Positions 8,382-21,617 of a stretch of 64,000 nucleotides of DNA are shown here, in pieces; positions within the stretch are counted from its first letter, which is position 1, and every line of letters begins with the position of its first letter. The notes below the pieces were generated by a model. It ran no database searches and was not told where the DNA came from. It saw nothing but the letters and a program-made list of their open reading frames with translations. The translations under genes and the position numbers were made by a program. The DNA lies in assembly GCA_025210455.1 (NCBI GenBank), contig JAOARQ010000030.1, positions 1-64,000 of the forward strand, read 5' to 3'. This stretch comes from Pelagimonas sp. Its GTDB lineage: Bacteria; Pseudomonadota; Alphaproteobacteria; Rhodobacterales; Rhodobacteraceae.

Positions 8382-9740
8382 ATGAATAAGGAACAATGGG
8401 GCGCGTTACAGCAGCAGATTCGCGACACCATCGGGCAGAATAACTACAAAACATGGATCGAACCCTTGGGGTATGCTGGGCTGGATGACGGTGTCGTCTC
8501 TCTGACCGCGCCGACAGGGTTTTTCGGAAACTATGTTGCGCAGAACTTTGGCGATATGCTGCTGGCGCAGATTTCGCTGATTGATCAGGATGTGCGCCGG
8601 ATTGCCTTTGAAGTAGAAGCCGCAAAAGTGGCCGCCAACAAACCAAAGGCAGCACCCAAGCCAGAGCCAAAAGCCGCCGATGCCGAAGCGCATGGCGATC
8701 TTCCCGGTGCCCCTTTGGATGCGCGTTTCACCTTTGATACTTTCATTGTCGGCAAACCAAACGAATTGGCCCATGCGGCCGCACGTCGTGTTGCCGAAGG
8801 TGGCCCCGTCACGTTTAACCCCCTGTTCCTGTACGGTGGCGTGGGCCTTGGTAAAACACACCTGATGCACGCGATTGCCTGGGAATTGCAAAACCGCAAT
8901 CCTGAACTCAGCGTGCTGTATCTGTCGGCTGAACAGTTCATGTACCGGTTTGTGCAATCCCTGCGCGAACGCAAGATGATGGACTTTAAACAGATGTTCC
9001 GCTCGGTTGATGTTCTTATGGTGGATGATGTTCAGTTCATCGCGGGCAAGGATTCGACTCAGGAAGAGTTCTTTCACACCTTCAACGCGCTGGTGGATCA
9101 GAACAAACAGATCATCATTTCGGCAGATCGCGCACCGGATGAAATCAAGGATCTGGAAAACCGCATTCGTTCGCGTCTGCAATCGGGCCTGGTGGTTGAT
9201 CTGCACCCCACCGACTATGAACTGCGTCTTGGCATTTTGCAGTCAAAGGTTGACGCCTACCGCGAAATGTATCCCGGCCTGATCATCGAAGATGGCGTGC
9301 TGGAATTCCTGGCGCATCGTATCAGCACCAATGTGCGCGTGCTTGAAGGTGCGCTGACCCGTCTGTTTGCTTTTGCATCTCTAGTGGGCAAGCCGATCAA
9401 CATGGATCTGGTTCAAGACAGTCTGGCCGATGTACTGCGCGCTTCGGAACGCAAGATTTCGATCGACGAAATTCAACGTCGCGTGGCCGAGCACTACAAC
9501 ATCCGCCTGTCGGATATGATTGGTCCGAAGCGTGTACGCACTTTTGCGCGTCCGCGCCAGATTGCGATGTACCTGTGTAAACAGCTGACATCACGGTCTC
9601 TGCCGGAAATTGGTCGCCGCTTTGGCGGGCGTGATCATACCACAGTTATGCATGGCGTGCGCCGCATCGAAGAGCTGCGCCTGCAAGACGGTCAGATCGA
9701 CGAAGACGTGGAAATGCTGCGTCGCGCACTGGAAGCCTGA
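8382..9740 (+). CDS. dnaA: Chromosomal replication initiator DnaA
   Basis: 452 residues. AAA+ ATPase that binds DnaA boxes and opens the origin. Domain I is at 1-75 (MNKEQWGALQQQI...), a variable Ala/Pro/Lys linker at about 82-110, the AAA+ core has Walker A GGVGLGKTH (152-160) and Walker B MVDD (213-216), and the C-terminal DNA-binding domain carries DHTTVMHG. The start at 8382 gives the conserved N-terminus; an in-frame upstream ATG at 8283 would add 33 unrelated residues and lies in the structured leader. It is followed by dnaN after about 155 bp. Confidence 0.98.
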   Translation: MNKEQWGALQQQIRDTIGQNNYKTWIEPLGYAGLDDGVVSLTAPTGFFGNYVAQNFGDMLLAQISLIDQDVRRIAFEVEAAKVAANKPKAAPKPEPKAADAEAHGDLPGAPLDARFTFDTFIVGKPNELAHAAARRVAEGGPVTFNPLFLYGGVGLGKTHLMHAIAWELQNRNPELSVLYLSAEQFMYRFVQSLRERKMMDFKQMFRSVDVLMVDDVQFIAGKDSTQEEFFHTFNALVDQNKQIIISADRAPDEIKDLENRIRSRLQSGLVVDLHPTDYELRLGILQSKVDAYREMYPGLIIEDGVLEFLAHRISTNVRVLEGALTRLFAFASLVGKPINMDLVQDSLADVLRASERKISIDEIQRRVAEHYNIRLSDMIGPKRVRTFARPRQIAMYLCKQLTSRSLPEIGRRFGGRDHTTVMHGVRRIEELRLQDGQIDEDVEMLRRALEA

Positions 9741-9894
9741 GTCAAAGGCACAACACAATGGCAGGTGGCACCCTTTGGGGTGTCTCTATGCCTTGACGGG
9801 CAGGCAAATCCACAGGACAACTGGGAAAAACGGGGTTGGAGCGCGTTCAGTCACGCGTTACTGTGGCCGTCCGATATTCGGAGAGGGTTAGTCA

Positions 9895-11013
9895 ATGAAG
9901 ATCAGCATTGAACGGGCGACACTTTTGCGCGCCGTCGCACAGGCACAATCGGTAGTAGAGCGTCGCAACACGATCCCGATTTTGGCGAATGTGCTGATCG
10001 AGGCGGAAGGCAATGATGTCATTTTCCGCGCCACGGATCTGGATATCGAAGTTCTGGACAAAGCGCCCGCACAGGTTGAACGTGCTGGTGGCACCACGGT
10101 GTCAGCGGTGACACTGCATGAAATCGTGCGAAAACTGCCTGATGGTGCTTTGGTTGAACTGACCGAAGACAGCGCTGCCGGTCGTCTGACCGTGGCTGCG
10201 GGCCGTTCGAACTTTTCGCTGGCGACGCTGCCCAAAGAAGATTTCCCGGTTATGGCGAGCTCAGAGTACAGCTCGAACTTCTCGATCAAAGCCGCAGTTT
10301 TGCGCCGGCTGTTCGATAAGTCGAAGTTTGCGATTTCAACCGAAGAAACCCGTTACTATCTGAACGGCGTTTATATGCACGTGTCAGATGCGGATGGTGC
10401 GCGTGTGCTGCGCTGTGTGGCAACCGATGGTCACCGTCTGGCGCGCATTGATGCGGATCTGCCAGATGATGCCAGCGATATGCCCGGCGTGATCGTGCCG
10501 CGCAAAACCGTAGGTGAGCTTCGCAAGCTGCTGGATGACGATGATATGGACATCGCAGTTTCGGTTTCGGAAACCAAAGTGCGCTTTGCCACGCCGGATA
10601 TCACTCTGACCTCCAAGGTTATTGATGGCACCTTCCCGGATTACACCCGCGTTATTCCTCAGGGGAATTCGCGCAAACTGGAAGTTGATGCCAGCGAGTT
10701 CGCCAAAGCGGTTGACCGTGTGGCCACCGTATCTTCGGAACGTTCGCGCGCAGTGAAACTGCAGTTGGACGAAGATCGCCTGATCCTGTCGGTCAACGCC
10801 CCGGACAGTGGCGCCGCCGAGGAAGAGCTGGCTGTGGCTTACGGTGATGAGCGGCTGGAAATTGGCTTTAACGCCAAGTACCTGCTGGAAATTGCCAGCC
10901 AGGTAGATCGCGAAAATGCGGTGTTTATGTTTAACTCATCCGGTGATCCCACCCTGATGCGCGAAGGCACAGACACCACAGCGGTTTACGTTGTCATGCC
11001 GATGCGGGTGTGA
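9895..11013 (+). CDS. dnaN: DNA polymerase III beta sliding clamp
   Basis: 372 residues, usual length, three repeated clamp domains. It encircles DNA and tethers polymerase III and other partners. The opening MKISIERATLL, PILANVLIEA, the FPDYTRVIP segment in the middle domain and the C-terminal YVVMPMRV are typical. The last residues (VMPMR) build part of the peptide-binding pocket used by polymerase and repair proteins. It is in the conserved dnaA-dnaN-recF-gyrB order. Confidence 0.98.
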   Translation: MKISIERATLLRAVAQAQSVVERRNTIPILANVLIEAEGNDVIFRATDLDIEVLDKAPAQVERAGGTTVSAVTLHEIVRKLPDGALVELTEDSAAGRLTVAAGRSNFSLATLPKEDFPVMASSEYSSNFSIKAAVLRRLFDKSKFAISTEETRYYLNGVYMHVSDADGARVLRCVATDGHRLARIDADLPDDASDMPGVIVPRKTVGELRKLLDDDDMDIAVSVSETKVRFATPDITLTSKVIDGTFPDYTRVIPQGNSRKLEVDASEFAKAVDRVATVSSERSRAVKLQLDEDRLILSVNAPDSGAAEEELAVAYGDERLEIGFNAKYLLEIASQVDRENAVFMFNSSGDPTLMREGTDTTAVYVVMPMRV

Positions 11014-11075
11014 TGGCTTTTGCCGGATCAACCCCCGCTTAGGGATAATTCTACGATGATACAGGTGAGGGCGCT

Positions 11076-14691
<3,616 letters not shown>

Positions 14692-14705
14692 TCCGTTGTA
14701 GGATT

Positions 14706-14761
14706 CCCCATAGCACTGCGGATACCCCATAGTTTTGCGGTATCCGCCCATAGTTCTGCGG
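14706..14761. repeat. Three short tandem repeats after gyrB
   Basis: Three near-copies of CCCCATAGTTYTGCGG begin at 14706, 14725 and about 14746 (spacing 19 and 21 bases), the first with CACTG in place of TTYTG. They lie just after the gyrB stop and before its terminator. The last 13 bases of copy three (14749-14761) recur inverted at 24478-24490 near the far end of the accessory region. Confidence 0.7.
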
Positions 14762-14796
14762 TCCGTGTTTTGAGCCCTTGTTGGTTTTTGGTTATG

Positions 14797-14827
14797 ATGC
14801 CCCGCCGGCAGTTGCGGGGCATTTTCT
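14797..14827 (+). terminator. Intrinsic terminator after gyrB
   Basis: Stem TGCCCCGC (14798-14805) with GCGGGGCA (14814-14821), loop CGGCAGTT, then TTTTCTTGT. It probably ends the gyrB transcript. The rest of 14692-15012, up to hsdM, holds the repeats described separately and no gene I can support. Confidence 0.85.
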
Positions 14828-15012
14828 TGTAGGCAGTCTATTCAGTAAGCTCGGTCGCGCCCGGAATGAGTAAACCTGCCAGGCAGAAAACGTGGGAAGC
14901 TTCATATTACGTTTGCCATGGTAGCCGGGCTCCCAGGGTATGTCTGAAAACTTGGTTTCAATCCAATCGACTGCTGGTAGAACCTTTGTAAGATCTATGA
15001 GGAACCAGCAGC

Positions 15013-16509
15013 GTGACTGACGAACAGAAGAAGAAGCTTGAGCAAAAGCTCTGGGATATTGCGAATGTTCTCCGGGGGCGGATGGATGCTGATGGGTTCC
15101 GCGACTACATCCTGGGTTTCATCTTCTACAAGTACCTGTCGGAACGCTTGAACCTCTATGCCGACAAGATCCTCAAAGCCGACGGCCTGACCTTTGCAAG
15201 CCTTGATGAGAATGATGCTGTTCATAGTGGCATTCTCAAAGCGGTCGAGGAGAACACAATCGAAGCGCTGGGATACTTCCTGAAGCCTTCCGAACTGTTC
15301 AGCGCCATCGCGGCCAAGGGCGCTGAGCCAAATACATTCATCCTCTCTGATCTGGACAAGATCCTGAACAACATACAGAAATCCACCATGGGCACGGAGT
15401 CCGAGGATGATTTCGACAACCTGTTTGAAGACCTGGATCTGAGTTCCAGCAAGCTTGGCCGCACTGAAGAAGCCAAGAATACGGTTATCGCCAAGGTGTT
15501 GGGGCACCTTGATGCAATCGACTTCCAGCTTGATGATGCTAAGTCTGACGTCCTGGGCGACGCCTACGAATATCTCATTGGGCAGTTCGCCAGTGGGGCG
15601 GGCAAGAAAGCAGGGGAGTTCTATACACCTCAGCAGGTTTCGACCATCCTGGCCCGGATCGTGACCACGGGCAAAACCCGCCTTCGATCCGTTTACGACC
15701 CCACTTGCGGATCCGGGTCACTGTTGTTGCGCGTGGCCCGCGAAGTTGAGCACGTGGGGGATTTCTTTGGCCAGGAATTGAACCGGACCACCTACAACCT
15801 CGCGCGGATGAACATGATCCTGCATGGGGTGCATTACCGGAACTTCGATATCCGGCAAGAAGATACGCTGGAACATCCCCAGCATGATGGGCTGCTGTCC
15901 GAGGCCATCGTGGCAAATCCGCCGTTTTCCGCGAAATGGTCGGCCAGCAAGATTTTTGAAAGCGACGACCGTTTCTCGGAATACGGCAAGCTCGCGCCCA
16001 GTTCCAAGGCGGACTTCGCCTTTGTCCAGCACATGCTGCACCATCTGGACGAAGACGGTACAATGGCAGTGGTGCTGCCGCATGGGGTGCTGTTCCGGGG
16101 TGGGGCCGAAGGGGCGATCCGCGAATTCTTGGTGGGGACCAAGAACTGGCTGGATGCGGTGATAGGCCTGCCGGCAAATATCTTTTTCGGCACCAGCATC
16201 CCGACCTGCCTACTGGTCTTCAAGAAATGCAAGGAACAGGAGGACGTGCTATTCATCGACGCCTCGACTTGTTTCGAAAAGGGTAAAAACCAGAATAACC
16301 TGCGCGACGAGGATGTGGACCGGATTGTCGAGGCTTTCCGTGTGCGGGCTGAAGAAGAGCGGTTCTGCCGCCGCGCCAGTTTGGATGAAATCCGCGAGAA
16401 TGACTTCAACCTGAACATCCCCCGTTATGTGGACACGTTCGAACCGGAGCCGGAGGTGGACCTTGAGGCCGTCACGGCGCGCATCCATGATTTGAATGTG
16501 GAGATGTAG
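15013..16509 (+). CDS. hsdM: Type I restriction-modification methylase HsdM, apparently 3'-truncated
   Basis: 498 residues. N6-adenine methyltransferase subunit of a type I system. The HsdM N-terminal helical domain is seen at about 5-130 (KLWDIANVLRG...FIFYKYLSERL), SAM motif I DPTCGSGS at 229-236 and the catalytic NPPF at 302-305. It starts at a GTG with GAGGA upstream. The stop is odd: reading on past the TAG (16507) gives 19 more codons, ending ...AFCAELGLEAPV, at a TGA that forms an ATGA junction with hsdS. That tail looks like a normal HsdM C-terminus, so the TAG is probably a nonsense mutation removing it. Methylase activity may survive, but assembly with HsdS could be affected. Confidence 0.9.
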   Translation: MTDEQKKKLEQKLWDIANVLRGRMDADGFRDYILGFIFYKYLSERLNLYADKILKADGLTFASLDENDAVHSGILKAVEENTIEALGYFLKPSELFSAIAAKGAEPNTFILSDLDKILNNIQKSTMGTESEDDFDNLFEDLDLSSSKLGRTEEAKNTVIAKVLGHLDAIDFQLDDAKSDVLGDAYEYLIGQFASGAGKKAGEFYTPQQVSTILARIVTTGKTRLRSVYDPTCGSGSLLLRVAREVEHVGDFFGQELNRTTYNLARMNMILHGVHYRNFDIRQEDTLEHPQHDGLLSEAIVANPPFSAKWSASKIFESDDRFSEYGKLAPSSKADFAFVQHMLHHLDEDGTMAVVLPHGVLFRGGAEGAIREFLVGTKNWLDAVIGLPANIFFGTSIPTCLLVFKKCKEQEDVLFIDASTCFEKGKNQNNLRDEDVDRIVEAFRVRAEEERFCRRASLDEIRENDFNLNIPRYVDTFEPEPEVDLEAVTARIHDLNVEM

Positions 16510-16565
16510 GAGGTGGACGAGACCCTCCGGGCGTTTTGTGCCGAACTCGGGCTGGAGGCGCCGGT

Positions 16566-17804
16566 ATGAATGGGGCACTGGTGCCGGAACTGCGGTTTCC
16601 GGAATTTGAGGGGGCGTGGACCAAGTCTCACGTTGAAGACGTTTCAGAATTTGTGACGAGCGGATCAAGGGATTGGGCGCAGTATTACGCCGAGAAGGGC
16701 GCAAAGTTCATTCGGATGACCAATGTTCCAAGAGTCGGAACGACCCTATTGCTCGACGATATGCGTTACGTTTCCTTGCCCGGGAGCGGGGCCGATGGGA
16801 AGCGTACATCGTTGGCTCCCGGAGATATTCTCATTTCCATCACTGCAGAATTGGGAAAGGTAGGGTTGGTGCCAGACGGGCTGGGCGAGGCCTATATCAA
16901 CCAGCACAATGCTCTGGTGCGGCCAAGAAAAGAAACCGTGGCATCCAGTTTTCTGGCGACCCTTCTATCTACCTCACAGTCCCGGCGTAGCTTAAACAGA
17001 TTAAATGACGCTGGCGCAAAATCTGCTTTGAATTTGCCTACGGTGCGACGTTTTCCAATTGTCGTTCCCGAAAAAACCGAACAGCAAAAAGTTGCGTCCT
17101 TCCTTGATGTTGTCTCACGCAAGCTCGACCTTCTCACCGGGAAGAAAGCCGCACTGGAGGAGTACAAGCGCGGGGTGATGCAGCGTTTGTTCAGCCGCGC
17201 ACTGCGCTTTGCCCGAGACGATGGCTCCGCCTTCCCAGATTGGGGGGAGAGGAAGTTGGGTGAGATTGCTCAACGAAGCACGGCCAAGAATTCCGATATG
17301 GCGCTTACAAGAGTTTTGACGAACTCCGCAACTCAAGGTGTGATTGATCAGGGGGACTATTTTGACAAAGATATCGCAAACGCAGCCAACATCGGCGGAT
17401 ACTACATCGTGCGTCGTGGCGACTTTGTTTACAATCCACGCATTTCGGTTTCGGCCCCTGTGGGGCCAATAAAAAAAAACAATCTTTCTGATGGGGTGAT
17501 GTCCCCGCTTTACAATGTCTTCAGGTTCAAATCTGAAGATACTGATTTCTACGCTCATTTTTTTGAAACAAGTGTTTGGCATAGATACATGCATAGTGTT
17601 GCGAACTTCGGTGCCCGACATGACCGTATGGCGATCACAACAGGGGACTTCATGGCAATGCCAATCCCGTATCCCCATCCCGAAGAGCAACGCAAAATCG
17701 CCGATTTCCTTTCCGCCATCGGCGCCAAAATCGCCGCTGTGTCTACCCAGATTTCCGCAATGGAGACCTTCAAGAAGGGTCTCCTGCAAAAGATGTTTGT
17801 CTGA
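16566..17804 (+). CDS. hsdS: Type I restriction-modification specificity subunit HsdS
   Basis: 412 residues. It supplies DNA recognition for both methylation and cleavage. Two variable target-recognition domains are visible (about 10-175 and 220-375). Each is followed by a conserved helical spacer: LDVVSRKLDLLTGKKAALEE with KRGVMQRLFS in the middle, and IGAKIAAVSTQISAMETFKK with GLLQKMFV at the end. The ATG at 16566 has GGAGG eight bases upstream and overlaps the ancestral hsdM stop as ATGA. A run of nine A (17471-17479) lies in the second recognition domain. It is intact here. Codon use is more AT-rich than the flanking core genes, as expected for a recognition subunit. Confidence 0.92.
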   Translation: MNGALVPELRFPEFEGAWTKSHVEDVSEFVTSGSRDWAQYYAEKGAKFIRMTNVPRVGTTLLLDDMRYVSLPGSGADGKRTSLAPGDILISITAELGKVGLVPDGLGEAYINQHNALVRPRKETVASSFLATLLSTSQSRRSLNRLNDAGAKSALNLPTVRRFPIVVPEKTEQQKVASFLDVVSRKLDLLTGKKAALEEYKRGVMQRLFSRALRFARDDGSAFPDWGERKLGEIAQRSTAKNSDMALTRVLTNSATQGVIDQGDYFDKDIANAANIGGYYIVRRGDFVYNPRISVSAPVGPIKKNNLSDGVMSPLYNVFRFKSEDTDFYAHFFETSVWHRYMHSVANFGARHDRMAITTGDFMAMPIPYPHPEEQRKIADFLSAIGAKIAAVSTQISAMETFKKGLLQKMFV

Positions 17805-17828
17805 TTTTATTCCTCAAAAGGATATTTC

Positions 17829-20688
17829 ATGTCCGTTCAGTCCGAAGCCCAGCTCGAAGCCGCCCTTGTCAAACGCCTCAAGGGGTTGGGCTGGCAGGCC
17901 GTCTCAATTCCTGACAGCGCGGCCCTCGCATCCAACCTGCAAACTCAGCTGGAAGCGCATAATGGCCTGAAGTTCTCCCCTGGTGAATTCCGCACCATCC
18001 TGAACCATCTGGAGAAGGGCAACGTTTTCGACAAGGCCAAGACGCTGCGCGATCGCTTTGCCTTGCAGCGGGATGATGGCACCACGGCCTGGGTGGAGTT
18101 CTTCAACAAGACGGAATGGTGCCGCAACCGGTACCAGGTCACGACGCAAGTGACCCAGGAAGGGGCCTACAAGAACCGCTACGACGTGACGCTGCTGGTG
18201 AACGGCCTACCGCTGATCCAGATCGAGCTGAAACGCCGTGGCATTGAACTGCGTGAAGCCTTCAACCAGATCAACCGATACCAGCGGCACAGCTTTGGGG
18301 CCGGCAACGCCCTGTTTCAATATGTGCAGCTGTTCGTGATCTCGAATGGCGTGAACACCAAGTATTACGCCAACAACCGGCATCAGGATTTCAAGCAGAC
18401 CTTTTATTGGGCTGAGGAAGACAACGAACCGATCAAGAGCCTAGACAAGTTTGCAGACGGTTTCCTGGAAAAGTGCTTTCTCTCGAAGATGATCGCCAAA
18501 TACATCGTTCTACATGAGAGCGACAAGATCCTCATGGTGCTGCGCCCCTATCAGTACTACGCGGTCGAGCGGATCCTGGATCGTGTCATGAAGGGGCGGA
18601 AGAACGGCTATATTTGGCACACGACCGGGTCGGGTAAAACACTGACGAGCTTCAAGGCTGCCCAAGTGGTGATTGAGAATCCCAAGGTGGACAAGGTTGT
18701 CTTTGTCGTGGATCGGGCGGATCTGGATTATCAGACGACGAAGGGGTTCAACTTCTTCTCACCTGGATCAGTGGATGGCACAGACAACACCAATCAACTG
18801 GTCAGGAAGCTCTCTGGTGAAACCAAGCTGATTGTCACGACGATCCAGAAGCTGAACACGGCCATCACCAGAGAACGCCATGAAAAGGCCCTCCAGGGCG
18901 TGAAAGATCAGCGAGTGGTCTTCATCTTCGATGAGTGTCATCGCTCTCAATTCGGAGACACCCACAGGAACATAGTCGCATTCTTCACCAAGGCTCAGCT
19001 GTTTGGCTTCACCGGCACGCCGATTCTCAAAGAGAACGCTGTGGGCAAGCAAACCACGAGAAAGCTCTTTGATGAACCACTCCACAAATATGTCATCACC
19101 GACGCGATCAGAGACGAGAATGTCCTGCGGTTCTCGGTTGAGTACTGGGGCAAGCTTCGGCGCAAGGATGGATCTCTGATCGGCGACGAGGAGGTTGCAA
19201 GCCTTGATCTGAAAGGCTTCTTCGAAGACGAAAGGCGGATTGGCAACGTTGTCGACTGGGTGATCCAGAACCACGACAGGAAGACACACCAGCGCCAGTT
19301 CAGCGCCATCATGTGCGTTGGGTCCGTAGAGGCCCTGACCAAATACTATGAAGCGTTCAAGAGCAGGAAGGAAGCAGGCCTGCATGATTTGAAGGTCGCC
19401 ACCATCTTCACGTTCGCTGCGAATGAAGAGGATGCTGAAGCTAACGGTCTGATTGGTGAAGCAGACGTGACTGGCGGCCCGGTCAACATGCAGACCCAGC
19501 ATAGCCGGGATAAGCTGGCCTCCTGTGTCTCCGACTACAATGCCATGTTCGGCACCAACAATAGCGTCAAAGATGGCAAGGCCTTTTACGTCTAAAGGCT
19601 TGGCCAAGCGCATGAAATGGCGGGATAAGAAGGACTTTGTGCCCGAGAAGGGCATCGATATCCTGTTGGTCGTCAACATGTTCCTGACCGGCTTCGACGC
19701 CAAGACTTGCAACACTCTCTATGTGGACAAGAACCTGAGATACCATGGTCTGATCCAGGCGTTCTCGCGTACTAATCGCATTCTTGGGCAGGTGAAATCA
19801 CAGGGCAATGTTGTCTGTTTCCGGAACCTGAAGGAAAAGGTCGATGACGCCATCGCGCTTTTCTCAAACCGGGATGCAAGTGACCAGATCCTGATCGAGC
19901 CGTATCAAGTACATGTCGATCAGTTCAACAAAGCGGCTATGGATCTCTTCCAGATTGCGGCTACACCGAATGCTGTCGACAAGTTGGAATCCGAAGAGGA
20001 CATCCTTGCTTTTGTAAGGACCTTTCGTGAGCTCATGCGGATCCGGAACGTCCTGTCGACGTTCGCTGAGTTCTCGGCAGAGGACCTGGTTCTCGATCCG
20101 CAAGGGTTCGAGGACTATAAGAGCAAATACTTGGACATACATGATCGTGTGAAGGCCAACAAAGATGACGATCAAAAGGCGTCGATAGTCGATGAAGTCG
20201 ATTTTGAACTCGAGTTGATCCGGCGCGACAACATCAACGTCGCCTACATTCTCGCTCTTTTGGCATCGATGTCGTCCGAGGATGCGGATGATGCAGAAGA
20301 CGCTGAAGCCAAACAGCAAGTTGTTCTCGACCTGCTTGGGTCGGAGCCGCGCTTGCGAAGCAAACGCGAACTGATCGAGGAGTTTATCTCATCCTATCTT
20401 CCCAAGTCGAAGTCGGAGGAAGAGACCATCGAAACCTTTTGGCAGTTCTGGAAACAGAAGCAGACTGAAGCCTTCGAAACGCTGTGCTCCGAGGAGGATT
20501 TGGACCCGGATCGTTTCAATGGGCTGTTGGAAGCATTTCAGTTTTCGAACAAAGCTCCCCTCACTGACGAAGTTCTACAGGCGGTGCGCACTCAGCCAGG
20601 AATTCTGACGCGAAAGTCAGTAGCCGAGCGCATCATCGCAAAGATGGTCAGTTTCCTCGAGAGGTTTCAGGAAGGGTTGGGTGAATAG
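17829..20688 (+). pseudogene. hsdR: Type I restriction endonuclease HsdR, frameshifted
   Basis: Two overlapping frames together cover a whole HsdR of about 955 residues. The first (17829-19595) carries the nuclease domain (LIQIELKRRG, a PD-(D/E)xK core), Walker A TTGSGKT (265-271), the DECH box (368-371) and GFTGTP. It ends in ...KAFYV and a TAA. The second frame continues with the next conserved stretch: LAKRMKWRDKKDF, VVNMFLTGFDAKT and QAFSRTNRILG (helicase motifs V/VI), then the C-terminal helical domain. Comparing the junction (19590-19612) with the usual YYKDLAKRMK sequence suggests a net loss of five bases. Without a functional motor domain, cleavage should be lost. Whether it is decay or a sequence error cannot be told from one read. 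Confidence 0.88.
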
Positions 20689-20947
20689 GGTTAGCAGCGG
20701 AATCACCTGCCATGACACCGCCGAATCGCCTCTGAATTCGTAGGCGAGAGCCATCGTATTGGGTCAAAGGCGGTTAAAACATGGCACACCTTTCAGAAGA
20801 ATAAATGTAATCTTATGCAACCTTATACGTATAGTCGGAAAAAACTTCAGAGCAAATTTCCGAGTTTTGCCTTTCGTAGGTCGCTGATTCAAAAAAGTTT
20901 TTTGATGCCCTTGATTCTGGTTCGGTTTTGAGTACCGAACATGGTCC
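20689..20947. other. AT-rich intergenic stretch, possible transposon end
   Basis: No gene. It is clearly more AT-rich than its surroundings and lies directly before a TnsA-like gene, the usual place of the left end of a Tn7-like element. An imperfect palindrome, GTTCGGT...ACCGAAC (about 20920-20940), is visible. I could not identify a clean terminal repeat set. Confidence 0.3.
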
Positions 20948-21424
20948 ATGAAACTGGACAAAGAAGCCCACCCTACCGCGCGCCGGGTTCATCGGCGCGG
21001 CACGATCAAAAAAGCGAACTGGCTTGCCGGCCCCAAAGTCGCAGGCTTGATTTCAACAGAGAGCGTTCTGGAATCAAATTTGGCGTACTGCGCCATGATT
21101 GACCCATGCGTTAAGTCGATTGAACCTCAGCCGGTGACTTTCGATCTTTTGTCCGGCAAGCAGTAAAAATCGAAGGCCGCGCTTCTGCGAGCCCATTTTG
21201 GGGGTGGCTATCAGCCGAAACCCTCCACTCCAGACTTTCGTGTTCAGCTTCATTGCGGGGGGGGGAGCGATTCCTGGAGGCCAAGCATCAGCGCTTCCTT
21301 GAGGAGAAACCCGAGTATCTGACTTACCCCGGCATCTTCCTGGAACTTGGACTAAAGCTTGTTCTCGTAACCGATGAGTTGCTGTGGGGACCTTTGGAAC
21401 ACAATGCCCGGATGCTTCATAGGT
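20948..21424 (+). pseudogene. TnsA-like transposon endonuclease remnant
   Basis: The first frame (20948-21166) reads ARRVHRRGTIKKANW...LISTESVLESNLAYCAMIDP and PQPVTF, resembling the N-terminal domain of TnsA, the endonuclease of Tn7-like elements that cuts 5' transposon ends. A TAA follows at 21164. The same frame carries on as family-like sequence (KAALL...PSTPDFRVQ) to a run of nine G (21257-21265). There a one-base change of frame restores ERFLEAKHQRFLEEKPEYLTYPGIFLELGLKLVLVTDELL. So one stop and one frameshift break it. No TnsB, TnsC or TniQ partner lies nearby. The end is put at about 21424, where similarity fades. Assignment is by pattern memory, not a search. Confidence 0.55.
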
Positions 21425-21549
21425 GGACCCGGTATCATCCTTGCCGGCTGCAACCGACGTGTATTCATCCGGGGCATGAAGTACTTCCGGCCTTCGTGCC
21501 AGCCGCTCACAACCGTCTTTTTTGTCGTGGTTTCCGTTTTCTCAGACAT
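21352..21549 (-). CDS. Unknown small protein, probably truncated by an insertion junction
   Basis: 65 residues starting MSEKTETTTKKTVVSGWHE. The start is well supported: AGGAGG lies seven bases upstream, and it follows the metallo-hydrolase gene by 68 bases on the same strand, so it looks like its operon partner. I do not recognise the family. The last 20-25 residues are read from DNA that on the other strand encodes the end of the TnsA-like remnant, so the natural gene was probably longer and was cut when that element inserted. The truncation is inferred. Confidence 0.45.
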   Translation of the reverse strand: MSEKTETTTKKTVVSGWHEGRKYFMPRMNTRRLQPARMIPGPPMKHPGIVFQRSPQQLIGYENKL

Positions 21550-21617
21550 GGTACGCCTCCTGAAATCCGGGGTTTGCAATATGGGGCGGGCGGCAGGTGC
21601 CGCCCGCGCGCCGGGTG

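Noticed and set aside
7503-9894. Replication origin next to dnaA
   Set aside because: I found only one close DnaA-box match (TTTTCCACA at 7852-7860, inside rpsT) and no cluster of TTATCCACA or AT-rich unwinding repeats, so oriC cannot be claimed here.
14706-14761. CRISPR array
   Set aside because: Only three imperfect units with 3-6 base gaps and no unique spacers or cas genes.
14692-15012. tRNA gene as island attachment site
   Set aside because: No cloverleaf or CCA-end was visible at either side of the island.
19525-20688. A separate gene for the HsdR C-terminal part
   Set aside because: Its first 20 or so residues are the out-of-frame shadow of hsdR and its real sequence continues motifs V-VI of the same protein, so it is the second half of a broken gene.
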